Source: Methylocaldum sp035627495 | Lineage (GTDB): Bacteria; Pseudomonadota; Gammaproteobacteria; Methylococcales; Methylococcaceae | Length of the DNA stretch: 64,000 nucleotides | NCBI RefSeq assembly: GCF_035627495.1 | Contig: NZ_DASPLO010000201.1 | Span: 9,817-73,816 of the forward strand | Direction: 5' to 3' | The notes under the pieces: model-generated | Databases searched by the model: none | What the model saw: only the letters and a program-made list of their open reading frames with translations | Told to the model about the DNA's origin: nothing | Program-made: the position numbers and the translations under genes | In this document: positions 54,849-63,939 of the stretch, piece by piece | How the letters are laid out: every line of letters starts with the position of its first letter | Position numbering within the stretch: the stretch's first letter is position 1

Positions 54849-56222
54849 TTACAGCGTTACCAGAAATGCGAGCAGATCCTGTTTCTCGGATTTGGTGAGT
54901 TTCAGTCCGAGCACCAGATTGAAGAATTCCACCGTGTCTTCCAATGTCAGCAAGCGTCCGTCGTGCAGATAGGGCGGCGAGTCCTTGATGCCGCGCAGAG
55001 GGAAAGTCTTGATGGGGCCGTCCGGTGCGGTCGTTTGGCTAGTGCTCGTTCCGGATCTGTAAAACCGTTCCACCTGCAGGTCGTGCGCGCGGTTATCGGT
55101 ATAGTAGGGTGGCGTATGGCAAGTCGCGCATTGGGCTTTGCCGAAAAAAAGGTCCTGGCCGCGGAGTGCGGCCTCATCATTCTTTTGCGGGTCCAGCTTG
55201 CCCGACGTATCGAGCTTGGGTGCCGGCGGGAAGTCTATGAGTTTCTGAAACCCGGCCATGAGAGATATGTCATTGCGATCCGGGATATGGCCTTCTTTTT
55301 CCTGGGTTGCGGCCGGATTTTCGTCTAAATAAGCCGTCCGCAATTTGAATTCCGAGTAGTCCTCAATGCTTTTCGGCATGCCTTGAGAGCCGAACAACTG
55401 CTGAACCTCGACGCCCCGAAGGCTCGGCGTATCGATGCGAAGATTGGGTTCCCGCGGACGGGGGCTCGGAACCGTCTGGATGGCAGCGCCGGTATGGCCG
55501 TTGACATGGCAGTCGAAACAGGCGATGCCGGGAGAAGGATTTTCCGAGCGGCGGTCATCGGTGGCGTTGAACTGCTGCTGCGGGAAAGGCGTGAGCAACA
55601 GCCGCAGTCCCTCCAACTGTTCCGGGTTGATGACGCCATCGAAAAGTTCACGGTAATTGGAGAGCGTTATCAATTGACCTCGGGAAACATCACCCCGGTC
55701 CGTCTGCGTCTTGAGAAAGACGGGGGGCGGGAGTTCCGGCTGGAACCGCTCCGGAATATCGAAACCCACGTCGAAGCGGGCGAGATCCCGTCCCTCCTGC
55801 TGCTCGATAGCCTCTACGAAGTTTTTGCTAAATACAATGCCGCCCTCGGCGGGATTGGGATGGGGTAGCGGCATGAATCCCTTCGGAAACAAGTCTTGCT
55901 TCCGAATCTCCTCGGGTGTCATTTCCGCCAGTTTGTCCCAGGTTACGACCTCCCGTATTTTGACCCGCACCCCTTCCTGAACAGGTTTGCCCCGGGTCAT
56001 CGTGACCGTTTTGGACGGGTTATCGCTGAGATCGTAACGCTCGTCGAGAACTTTTAGATGGCGCTCCATGGCATCCAGCTTCGCGGTCTTCATGTCCGCC
56101 ATAAACTGCTGAAACTCCTCGGCGCTTCTGGCCGGAGCATCGGAGCACATCGTGAGACCGGTGAAGGCCAAGCTCAGGAATACGAATCCGCGCAGAACCG
56201 CTTCGAGCGCTTTTTCTTGCAT
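54849..56222 (-). CDS. Di-heme cytochrome c peroxidase/MauG-family protein
   Basis: The 457-residue protein has an N-terminal hydrophobic export segment and two CxxCH heme-binding motifs: CFDCH in the middle and CATCH in the C-terminal domain (QCATCHTPPYYTDN). The C-terminal half, with TFPLRGIKDSPPYLHDGR, LTLEDTVEFFNLVL and GQDLFFGKAQ, is typical of the bacterial di-heme peroxidase/MauG superfamily. Substrate is unknown; peroxide reduction or protein oxidation are family possibilities. It is a single gene, well separated from fabI. Confidence 0.82.
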   Translation of the reverse strand: MQEKALEAVLRGFVFLSLAFTGLTMCSDAPARSAEEFQQFMADMKTAKLDAMERHLKVLDERYDLSDNPSKTVTMTRGKPVQEGVRVKIREVVTWDKLAEMTPEEIRKQDLFPKGFMPLPHPNPAEGGIVFSKNFVEAIEQQEGRDLARFDVGFDIPERFQPELPPPVFLKTQTDRGDVSRGQLITLSNYRELFDGVINPEQLEGLRLLLTPFPQQQFNATDDRRSENPSPGIACFDCHVNGHTGAAIQTVPSPRPREPNLRIDTPSLRGVEVQQLFGSQGMPKSIEDYSEFKLRTAYLDENPAATQEKEGHIPDRNDISLMAGFQKLIDFPPAPKLDTSGKLDPQKNDEAALRGQDLFFGKAQCATCHTPPYYTDNRAHDLQVERFYRSGTSTSQTTAPDGPIKTFPLRGIKDSPPYLHDGRLLTLEDTVEFFNLVLGLKLTKSEKQDLLAFLVTL

Positions 56223-56368
56223 CGTCCGTTCCTCCTTGTCGGCACTTTGCTAAAGGCAGCCTCGAAAGCCGCGATGTTTGAAGTCCTTGTGCTCGAAAAC
56301 GGGATTGTGGCTTACGCCGAGAAATCCCTTCCAGTTCACCTGCATCTGCCGGATCTATCCTGAATTTT

Positions 56369-56436
56369 TAGAGCGGTTTCGGCGACGGTGTATGGATGGG
56401 ATGCGCACAGTACACCCTACAGCCGAAAGTGCTCTA
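56369..56436. mobile_element. Small TA-flanked inverted-repeat element (MITE-like)
   Basis: TAGAGCGGTTTCGGC at 56369-56383 is nearly inverted at 56422-56436 (GCCGAAAGTGCTCTA, 13 of 15). An inner GGTGTA/TACACC pair makes a fold-back structure. Its TAGAGC ends resemble those of the element at 12196-12323. Confidence 0.5.
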
Positions 56437-56571
56437 GGCTTCAAACATTGAGAAAGTATTTGATTAAATTGCAGACTTCCCGATAGCGATAGCCGTACGA
56501 ATACGGACTTAGGTCCGATTTCAAGACGCCGAGATGGGAGACTGGCGTGAAGCTAAGGTGAACGGGGCAGG

Positions 56572-56605
56572 GCAAGCCGGGACAATCGTTCGGGTCCCGG
56601 CTTGC
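56572..56605 (-). terminator. Strong hairpin just after fabI
   Basis: GCAAGCCGGGAC pairs perfectly with GTCCCGGCTTGC over 12 bp with a 10-nt loop, 12 bp beyond the fabI stop. There is no T tract on either side, so intrinsic termination is uncertain. Confidence 0.45.
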
Positions 56606-56617
56606 TAGTGATGGAAA

Positions 56618-57400
56618 TCAGATGCCGGCTAGGCCGACGATGTTGTAGCCGGCGTCGACGTAAAGGATTTCCCCGGTGATGCCGGACGCGAGATCGGAGC
56701 AGAGGAATGCGGCGGCGTTGCCCACTTCCTCAGTGGTGACGTTCTTGCGCAAGGGAGCCGCTTGTTCGCCCTTGGCCAGCATCTCGCGGAAATTGGCGAT
56801 GCCGGAGGCGGCGAGGGTGCGGATGGCCCCGGCGGAGACGGCGTTCACGCGAATGCCTTCGGGGCCGAGGGAAGCTGCCAGGTAGCGGACGTTGGCTTCG
56901 AGGCTGGCTTTGGCGACGCCCATCACGTTGTAATTCGGCATGGCCCGTTCGGCGCCGAGATAGCTCAGCGTCAACAACGAACCCTTGCGGCCCGCCATCA
57001 GCTTGCGTCCACCCTTCGCGAGCGCGGCAAAGCTGTAGGAGCTGATGTCGTGGGCGATGCGGAAATTCTCGCGAGTTACCGCGTCGAGATAAGAGCCTTC
57101 CAGAGCTTCGCGCGGGGCGAAGGCGACGGAATGGACGATACAGTCGAGCCCGTCCCAGCATTTGCCCAGCTCGGCGAAAAGTGTGTCGATCTGCTCATCG
57201 CTCGCCACGTCGCAGGGCAGGACGATTTTCGCGCCCAGTTCCTCCGCCAGTTTTTCAACGCGCTCCTTGAGTTTGTCGTTCTGATAGGTCAGGGCGATTT
57301 CCGCTCCCTCCCGTCGCATCGCCTCCGCGATACCGTAGGCGATGGACCGATTGCTGGCGACGCCAACGATCAACGCCAGTTTGTCTTGCATGAAACCCAT
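56618..57400 (-). CDS. fabI: Enoyl-[acyl-carrier-protein] reductase (NADH)
   Basis: FabI reduces trans-2-enoyl-ACP in fatty-acid elongation. The 260-residue short-chain dehydrogenase-like protein begins MGFMQDKLALIVGVASNRSI, with the active-site residues Tyr147 (TLSYLGAERA), Tyr157 and Lys164 (NYNVMGVAKASLEAN). ATG 57400 has GGAGATTC upstream and gives the usual length; the frame upstream of it (to 57772) is not family-like. It is divergent from the ABC transporter operon. Confidence 0.95.
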   Translation of the reverse strand: MGFMQDKLALIVGVASNRSIAYGIAEAMRREGAEIALTYQNDKLKERVEKLAEELGAKIVLPCDVASDEQIDTLFAELGKCWDGLDCIVHSVAFAPREALEGSYLDAVTRENFRIAHDISSYSFAALAKGGRKLMAGRKGSLLTLSYLGAERAMPNYNVMGVAKASLEANVRYLAASLGPEGIRVNAVSAGAIRTLAASGIANFREMLAKGEQAAPLRKNVTTEEVGNAAAFLCSDLASGITGEILYVDAGYNIVGLAGI

Positions 57401-57547
57401 GATGAATCTCCGATTTCGTCTGGAAATGGCGCGAAAGTATCCGCTAGAGGTCGGGTGCTGTCCAGTCGTAGTCGCAGGATGGACAGAGGCCCGATAAGCC
57501 CGGCTTACCGATGGGACTATCGCCCCGCTCGCGTATAATGGCCGCCT

Positions 57548-59788
57548 ATGGCGACTAGGCAAAAATCGGTACATCGTTTTTTCGGTCCGGCGAGTTCCAT
57601 AAGCGAACTTTTTCGTGCGCGCCGAGGCTTCGCGCGTTTGTTTCGGCCGGCCTGGCTTTCTCTTCTGGCTTTCGTGCTCGTTGCCTGCGGCAGTCCTCTG
57701 AACAATCCCTATCCGGCCGAGGACAAGGGCAGGAACATTCTTTACACCTCCTTCAACGAGCGGCCGAGGCACCTGGACCCGGCGCGGGCCTATAGTTCCA
57801 ACGAGTACGAGATCATCGCCCAGGTGTACGAGCCGCTGCTGCAGTACGCCTATCTGAAACGGCCCTATCAGCTCGAACCGTTGACGGCGGAAGCCCTGCC
57901 GATCGTGACTTACCTTGACAAGGATCTACATCCGCTGCCGGAAAAAACGCCGGAGGCGCAGATCGCGTACAGCGAATACGAGATCCGCATCCGCCCGGAC
58001 ATCTTATTCCAACCCCATCCGGCATTCGTCAAGACCCGGGATGGGCGCTATCGCTATCATGCGCTGACCGGAGACGAACTGGCGGAGATCAAGAGCATCG
58101 CCGATTTTGCCGAAACCGGCACCCGTACGCTGACGGCCGAGGATTACGTTTACCAGATCAAGCGCCTGGTGCATCCGCAGCTTCATTCGCCCATAGCCGA
58201 GATGATGAAGGGTTATATCGTCGGTCTTAAGGAGCTGAGCGAGCGGATGGCGAAGGATTTCGAGGCGCGGCCGGATAAGTCGGGGTTCTTCGATATCCGC
58301 GGTTATACGGTGGATGGAATCGAGATTGCCGATGCGCACCGGTTGAAGATCCGCTTGCACGGCAAGTACCCCCAGTTTCGCTTCTGGCTGGCCATGCCGT
58401 TTTTCGCCCCGATGCCCTGGGAGGCGGATGCGTTCTACGCTCAGCCGGGCCTGGTCGAAAAAAACATCACCCTCGACTGGTATCCGGTTGGCACCGGCGC
58501 CTTTATGCTGGCGGAGAACAATCCGAACCGGCGCATGGTGCTGCTGAAAAACCCGAATTACCACGATGCCTTCTACCCGGCCGAGGGCGAGCCGGAGGAT
58601 GCCGCTCAAGGCTATCTCACGGATGCCGGACAAAAGCTGCCGTTCATCGAGAAGGTGGTGTTCACTCTAGAGAAGGAAACGATTCCCTACTGGAATAAAT
58701 TCCTGCAGGGTTATTACGATGCTTCGGGCTTGGCTTCGGACAATTTCGATCAGGCTGTTCAGTTCAGCGGGCAGGGCGACGCCGAGCTGACGCCGGAAAT
58801 GAAAGCCAAGGAGATCCGCTTGAAGACCTCCATAACGACCTCGACGTTCTACATGGGGTTCAACATGCTCGATGCCACGGTGGGCGGGTTGGACGAGGCC
58901 AAAGCGAAACTCCGCAGAGCCATCAACATCGCGATCGATTACGAGGAGTTCATCGCCATATTCATTAACGGCCGCGGTGTTCCGGCTCAGGGGCTGTTGC
59001 CTCCAGGCATTTTCGGCAACGTCGAGGGCAATGAGGGGATCAACCCTTACGTGTACGAGTGGGTCGACGGCGCGCCGCGCCGGAAGGCCATCGATGCGGC
59101 AAAAAAACTGCTGGCCGAGGCCGGGTATCCCAATGGAGTCGACGCCAAGACCGGCAAGCCCTTAGTGCTTTATCTCGATACGGTGGCGCGGGGCCCCGAC
59201 GACAAATCGATTCTGAATTGGTACCGGAAGCAGTTCGCGAAGCTCGGTATCCAGTTGGTGCTGCGCACCACGGATTACAACCAGTTTCAGCAGAAGATGA
59301 TGAACGGCAATGCCCAAATCTTTATGTGGGGCTGGAATGCGGATTATCCCGATTCGGAGAATTTCTTCTTCTTGCTTTACGGCGAGAACGCCAAGGTGGG
59401 CAAGGGCGGCGAGAACGCGGCCAATTATAAAAATCCCGAATTCGACCGGTTGTTCGAGCGCATGCGCAATATGGATGACGGCGAGGAGCGTTTCCGTATC
59501 ATCCAGGAGATGCAAGAAATCCTGAGGCATGACTCGCCCTGGATATTCGGTTACCATCCCAAGGCCTTTTCGCTGCACCATGACTGGTACCGCAATCTCA
59601 AACCCAATCTGATGGCCAACAACGAGCTCAAATATCAGCGCATCGATGCCGAACAGCGGGGGGACAAGCGGGCGGAGTGGAACCGGCCGACCTACTGGCC
59701 GCTGGCCGCGGGTTCGGGGCTGCTGGCCGTGGCGATCGTCCCGGCGTATTCGACCTACCGCCGCCGCATGAGGTCCACCGCGCTATGA
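57548..59788 (+). CDS. Peptide-type ABC transporter substrate-binding lipoprotein
   Basis: The 746-residue protein is a family-5 extracellular solute-binding protein. A hydrophobic stretch and lipobox LVAC place the lipid-modified Cys at residue 47. It then has RPRHLDPARAYSSNEYEIIAQVYEPL, VGTGAFML, a long insert before the hinge, and QIFMWGWNADYPDSENFFFLLY typical of oligopeptide binders. At 746 residues it is longer than DppA or OppA but comparable to Yej-type proteins. Its stop overlaps the next start in ATGA, so this is the first gene of the operon. Confidence 0.88.
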   Translation: MATRQKSVHRFFGPASSISELFRARRGFARLFRPAWLSLLAFVLVACGSPLNNPYPAEDKGRNILYTSFNERPRHLDPARAYSSNEYEIIAQVYEPLLQYAYLKRPYQLEPLTAEALPIVTYLDKDLHPLPEKTPEAQIAYSEYEIRIRPDILFQPHPAFVKTRDGRYRYHALTGDELAEIKSIADFAETGTRTLTAEDYVYQIKRLVHPQLHSPIAEMMKGYIVGLKELSERMAKDFEARPDKSGFFDIRGYTVDGIEIADAHRLKIRLHGKYPQFRFWLAMPFFAPMPWEADAFYAQPGLVEKNITLDWYPVGTGAFMLAENNPNRRMVLLKNPNYHDAFYPAEGEPEDAAQGYLTDAGQKLPFIEKVVFTLEKETIPYWNKFLQGYYDASGLASDNFDQAVQFSGQGDAELTPEMKAKEIRLKTSITTSTFYMGFNMLDATVGGLDEAKAKLRRAINIAIDYEEFIAIFINGRGVPAQGLLPPGIFGNVEGNEGINPYVYEWVDGAPRRKAIDAAKKLLAEAGYPNGVDAKTGKPLVLYLDTVARGPDDKSILNWYRKQFAKLGIQLVLRTTDYNQFQQKMMNGNAQIFMWGWNADYPDSENFFFLLYGENAKVGKGGENAANYKNPEFDRLFERMRNMDDGEERFRIIQEMQEILRHDSPWIFGYHPKAFSLHHDWYRNLKPNLMANNELKYQRIDAEQRGDKRAEWNRPTYWPLAAGSGLLAVAIVPAYSTYRRRMRSTAL

Positions 59789-60762
59789 TCCGCTACATCA
59801 TCCGTCGCGTGCTCTACGCCGTTCCGCTGCTTTTGGGGGTGAACATCCTCACCTTTCTGTTGTTCTTCGTGGTGAATACGCCGGACGACATGGCGCGGAT
59901 GCATCTCGGGCAGAAGCATGTCACCCAGGAAGCGGTCGAAGGCTGGAAACACGAGCGCGGCTACGATTTGCCGTTGTTCTGGAACGAAAAGGCGGAGGGA
60001 GCCGACAAAGCGACGCGAACGATCTTTTATCAGAAGTCGGTGGGCTTGTTCCTGTTCCGTTTCGGGCGTTCCGACAGCGGGCGCGAAATCGGCGCCGATA
60101 TCCAGCAGCGCATGTGGCCCTCCCTCGCCATCGCGGTGCCTTCTCTCTTGATGGGGCTCCTGGTGCACATCAGCCTGGCCCTGTTATTGGTGTTTTTTCG
60201 GCTGACTTATCTGGAATTATGGGGCATCGCCCTATGTGTCGTTCTCATGTCCGTCTCGTTCCTGTTTTACATTATCGGCGGGCAATACCTGATTGGAAAA
60301 CTGCTGCAGCTCACGCCGATTTCCGGTTACGACGGCGGAATTAACGCCGCCCGATTCTTGATCCTGCCGTTGATTATCAGCGTGATCGCCGGCGTAGGTT
60401 CCGGCGTGCGCTGGTATAGGACCTTGTTTCTGGAAGAAGTGGAGAAGGATTACGTGCGCACCGCGCGGGCCAAGGGACTGTCCGAGCCGCGGGTGCTGTT
60501 CGGGCATGTGCTCAAGAACGCCATGATTCCCATCCTGACCGGGGTGGTCGTGGTGTTGCCCTTGCTGTTCACCGGCAGCCTGATCACCGAGTCGTTCTTT
60601 GCCATTCCGGGTTTGGGCAGCTATACCATCGACGCCATCAGCCAACAGGACTTCGCCATCGTGCGCGCCATGGTGTTTCTCGGTTCCGCGCTGTACATCC
60701 TCGGTTTGCTGCTGACCGATCTTTCCTACACCCTGGTCGATCCTCGCGTGCGGCTCGGTTAA
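59785..60762 (+). CDS. Peptide-type ABC transporter permease (first)
   Basis: The 325-residue membrane protein begins MIRYIIRRVLYAVPLLLG, the N-terminus of DppB/OppB/YejB-type permeases, with about six helices and the cytoplasmic EAA loop (RTARAKGLSEPRVLFGHVLKNA region) that contacts the ATPase. ATG 59785 is used because it overlaps the previous stop. A longer frame upstream is not a real extension. Confidence 0.9.
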   Translation: MIRYIIRRVLYAVPLLLGVNILTFLLFFVVNTPDDMARMHLGQKHVTQEAVEGWKHERGYDLPLFWNEKAEGADKATRTIFYQKSVGLFLFRFGRSDSGREIGADIQQRMWPSLAIAVPSLLMGLLVHISLALLLVFFRLTYLELWGIALCVVLMSVSFLFYIIGGQYLIGKLLQLTPISGYDGGINAARFLILPLIISVIAGVGSGVRWYRTLFLEEVEKDYVRTARAKGLSEPRVLFGHVLKNAMIPILTGVVVVLPLLFTGSLITESFFAIPGLGSYTIDAISQQDFAIVRAMVFLGSALYILGLLLTDLSYTLVDPRVRLG

Positions 60763-60765
60763 ACC

Positions 60766-62160
60766 ATGTTGAAGCTACTGTGGACCGACATTCTGTTCTT
60801 CATCTTGCTGGCGGGCTTTGTCGTGCTCATCGTCCGGGCCAGGGGCCGCGAGCACCTGCGCCGCCCCTGGCGCAAGGTGGCGCGCAGTCGAAGTGCCGTG
60901 GTGTCGCTGGTGATTCTGCTGGCTTATCTTTTCATAGCCGTGCTGGATTCGATCCATTTTCATCCCCGGAACCAAGGGGAAAACGGTAAATCTCAATATC
61001 AGGCCGAAGTGATCAGCGTATTGGATAGCTGGATGACGCCCATCCGAACGCGCGTGGAGAAAACCTATTCGGCGCCTTTTTCGTCCTACGCCTACGCCAA
61101 GGAAATGATTCGCCAGCCGGACGGCTCCCAGCTCTGGGATTATCCCCGTTTGCAATACGGTAGTGCGCATCTGGCCGACCCGGAACATGAGAAAACGGCC
61201 GATATCCTGGCGACCGGCATGAAAGGGCTGGGAGAGGGCGGGTTGATCTGGCTATTGTCGGCTTCCTTGGTGATCGTCTGGCGCAGCCGTCATGATCGTA
61301 TCGGTCTGGCCGAAAGCTTGAAGCGCATCGCTCTGGGCCGAACGGAAATTCCGTGGCGAGCCGTATTGCTGACGCTGTTCCTCATCTTGGGATGCAGTGG
61401 CATGCTGGGGGAACTCGGCCTGCGCTATCACGTTCTGGGTACCGACAAGGTCGGCGAGGACGTGTTCTATCAGAGCCTCAAGAGCGTCCGGACCGGCCTT
61501 CTGATCGGCACCCTGACCACTTTCGCGACGCTGCCTTTGGCTTTAGGTCTCGGCATTCTGGCGGGCTACTTCCGCGGCTGGGTCGACGATGTGATCCAAT
61601 ATCTCTATACCACCCTCAATTCCATACCCGGCGTGCTGCTCATCGCCGCGGCCATGCTCATCATGCAGGTGTACATGGCCCGGCACGAGGACGAATTCGC
61701 GAGTCTGGCGCTGCGGGCCGATTTCAGGCTCTTGTTTCTTTGCCTGATCCTCGGCATGACCAGTTGGACCGGCCTGTGCCGCCTGCTCCGCGCGGAAACC
61801 CTGAAGCTGCGCGAGATGGAGTACGTTCAGGCGGCTCGGGCGCTGGGCGTACGGCAAGGCGTGATTCTGATGCGGCATATCTTGCCCAACGTATTCCATC
61901 TGGTGCTGATTTCGGTGGCCTTGGATTTCAGCTCGCTGGTGTTGGCCGAGGCCGTACTGTCATACGTGAATATCGGCGTCGATCCCACCATGGAGAGCTG
62001 GGGCAACATGATCAACGGCGCCCGGCTCGAAATGGCGCGTGATCCGGTGGTGTGGTGGTCCTTGGCGGCCGCGTTTCTGTTCATGTTCAACCTGGTGCTG
62101 GCCGCCAACCTCTTCGCGGATGCCGTGCGAGATGCTTTCGATCCGAGGCGAGCGGAGTGA
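60766..62160 (+). CDS. Peptide-type ABC transporter permease (second)
   Basis: The 464-residue permease has an N-terminal hydrophobic region, a large extra-membrane segment (residues about 65-140) and a C-terminal DppC/YejE-type core with LRYHVLGTDKVGEDVFYQS, the EAA loop (YVQAARALGVRQGVI) and LNSIPGVLLIAAAML. It is longer than YejE (about 340 residues) because of the N-terminal part. It starts 3 bp after the first permease gene. Confidence 0.88.
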   Translation: MLKLLWTDILFFILLAGFVVLIVRARGREHLRRPWRKVARSRSAVVSLVILLAYLFIAVLDSIHFHPRNQGENGKSQYQAEVISVLDSWMTPIRTRVEKTYSAPFSSYAYAKEMIRQPDGSQLWDYPRLQYGSAHLADPEHEKTADILATGMKGLGEGGLIWLLSASLVIVWRSRHDRIGLAESLKRIALGRTEIPWRAVLLTLFLILGCSGMLGELGLRYHVLGTDKVGEDVFYQSLKSVRTGLLIGTLTTFATLPLALGLGILAGYFRGWVDDVIQYLYTTLNSIPGVLLIAAAMLIMQVYMARHEDEFASLALRADFRLLFLCLILGMTSWTGLCRLLRAETLKLREMEYVQAARALGVRQGVILMRHILPNVFHLVLISVALDFSSLVLAEAVLSYVNIGVDPTMESWGNMINGARLEMARDPVVWWSLAAAFLFMFNLVLAANLFADAVRDAFDPRRAE

Positions 62161-62197
62161 TAAACTCATCAGCGGCCCTGGTTGGGGGAGGAAAAGT

Positions 62198-63880
62198 TTG
62201 AACGCGGCCTCTGACGCATTACACGCGAAAGCTCAACCGGAAACGGCTACCGCGCTTTTATCGGTGTCCGATCTGCACGTAAGTTTCCGCCAGAGTGCGG
62301 AGCTGATCCCCGCCGTCAGCGGCGTGTCGTTTCATATCGATAAAGGAGAGACTTTCGCGCTCGTGGGCGAATCGGGTTCGGGAAAATCGGTCACGGCGCT
62401 GTCTGTGTTGAGGCTTTTGCCCCACAACGGGCGAATCACGGGGGGGCGGGTCAATCTCGGAAGCACCGACTTGTTCGGGTTGCCGGAATATGCCATGAGT
62501 GCCATCCGCGGACTGCGCATCGGCATCATCTTTCAGGACCCCATGAGTTCGCTGAATCCGGTCATGACCGTGGGTCGGCAGATCGGCGAGGCGCTGCGCT
62601 TGCAGCGGGGTTTGCAGGGCAAGGCGTCAAGGACCCGCGCATTGGAGCTTTTGGATCATGTGGGATTGCCGAACCCGCAGCGGCATCTGGACGAGTACCC
62701 CCATCAGCTCTCCGGCGGCATGCGGCAGCGGGTCATGATCGCCATCGCTTTGGCCGGCGAGCCGGATCTCCTGATCGCGGATGAGCCGACTACGGCTTTG
62801 GACGTGACGATTCAGGCGCAAATCCTGGAGCTCCTCGAGCGTTTGAAGCGCGAAAGCGGAATGGCGCTATGGCTGATCACCCATGATCTCGGCATAGTCG
62901 CGGAACTGGCCGACCGTGTCGCCGTCATGCGTGCGGGAAAGATCGTGGAACAGAGCGGGAGCGAGCGATTCTTCGAAAAGCCGGAGCATCCCTACAGCCG
63001 CGAGTTGTTCACGGCTATGCCCCGATTGGACGCCTGTCTCAACCGGCCCGAAACACAGGGTTCGGAACCACTGCTAGTTGTGGAAGACTTCAAGATCCAT
63101 TATCCGATCAAGCAAGGCATCTTTCAGCGGACCGTGGATTACGTGCGGGCGGTGGACGGGGTTTCGTTTTCGGTGGCGCAGGGCGAGACCCTGGCCTTGG
63201 TGGGCGAGTCGGGATGCGGCAAGACGACCTTGGGCAAAGGGATTCTCAACCTCATCGAGAATTCCGGCGGGCGGGTCCGCTTCGACGGTTCCGATATTAC
63301 CGAGCTTGATGGCGAGGAGCGCCGCAAGCGTTACGCCGAAATGCAGATTGTGTTTCAGGACCCGTACTCGTCGATGAATCCGCGCATGGTGGTGGGCGAC
63401 ATCATCGAAGAAGGGCTGCGCGCTTTGCATCCCGCCATGACCGAGACGGAGCGGCGCGAGCGGGTGGAGGATTTGTTGCAGGGCGTCGGGTTGCCGAAGG
63501 AGGCGCGGTTACGCTACCCGCACGAGTTTTCCGGCGGACAGAGGCAGCGCATCTGCATCGCGCGGGCTTTGGCCGTCGATCCCAAGCTGATCGTGTGCGA
63601 CGAGCCGACCAGCGCTCTGGACGTTTCGGTTCAAGCCCAAATCCTGAGACTGTTGAGGGATCTGCGCGACCGGCGGCACTTGAGTTATCTGTTCATCACC
63701 CACGATCTGGCCGTGGTGGCCGAACTGGCCGACCGGGTGGCGGTCATGCATCGGGGTAAGATTGTCGAAATGGGCGTCACACGGCAGGTGCTGTTCGAGC
63801 CGGCGCATCCATATACCCGCCGGTTGCTGCAAGCTGTGCCGAAATTGAGGCTTTCGAAAGCTAGTGCTTCGCCACGGTAG
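62198..63880 (+). CDS. Fused two-domain ABC transporter ATPase (YejF-like)
   Basis: The 560-residue protein carries two complete ATPase domains in tandem, corresponding to DppD and DppF. The first has Walker A GESGSGKS (57-64) and signature LSGGMRQR; the second has GESGCGKTT and FSGGQRQR. Together with the two permeases and binding protein this gives a single-polypeptide ATPase uptake system of the YejABEF type. TTG 62198 is chosen because GGGGGAGGA lies just upstream; the ORF is open further back within the permease gene. Confidence 0.9.
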   Translation: MNAASDALHAKAQPETATALLSVSDLHVSFRQSAELIPAVSGVSFHIDKGETFALVGESGSGKSVTALSVLRLLPHNGRITGGRVNLGSTDLFGLPEYAMSAIRGLRIGIIFQDPMSSLNPVMTVGRQIGEALRLQRGLQGKASRTRALELLDHVGLPNPQRHLDEYPHQLSGGMRQRVMIAIALAGEPDLLIADEPTTALDVTIQAQILELLERLKRESGMALWLITHDLGIVAELADRVAVMRAGKIVEQSGSERFFEKPEHPYSRELFTAMPRLDACLNRPETQGSEPLLVVEDFKIHYPIKQGIFQRTVDYVRAVDGVSFSVAQGETLALVGESGCGKTTLGKGILNLIENSGGRVRFDGSDITELDGEERRKRYAEMQIVFQDPYSSMNPRMVVGDIIEEGLRALHPAMTETERRERVEDLLQGVGLPKEARLRYPHEFSGGQRQRICIARALAVDPKLIVCDEPTSALDVSVQAQILRLLRDLRDRRHLSYLFITHDLAVVAELADRVAVMHRGKIVEMGVTRQVLFEPAHPYTRRLLQAVPKLRLSKASASPR

Positions 63881-63939
63881 CAGTGCAATGTTTGGTCATG
63901 TCTTGGGTCTGATGATTGTCTGGAAGCCAGGAGACGATC

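Larger units (their letters stand above)
56223..56617. other. 395-bp non-coding interval with repeats between the peroxidase and fabI
   Basis: No gene is seen. It contains the TA-flanked palindromic element at 56369-56436 and a strong hairpin at 56572-56605. The rest, including a run of GATAGCGATAGC-type sequence, is unassigned. Confidence 0.6.
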
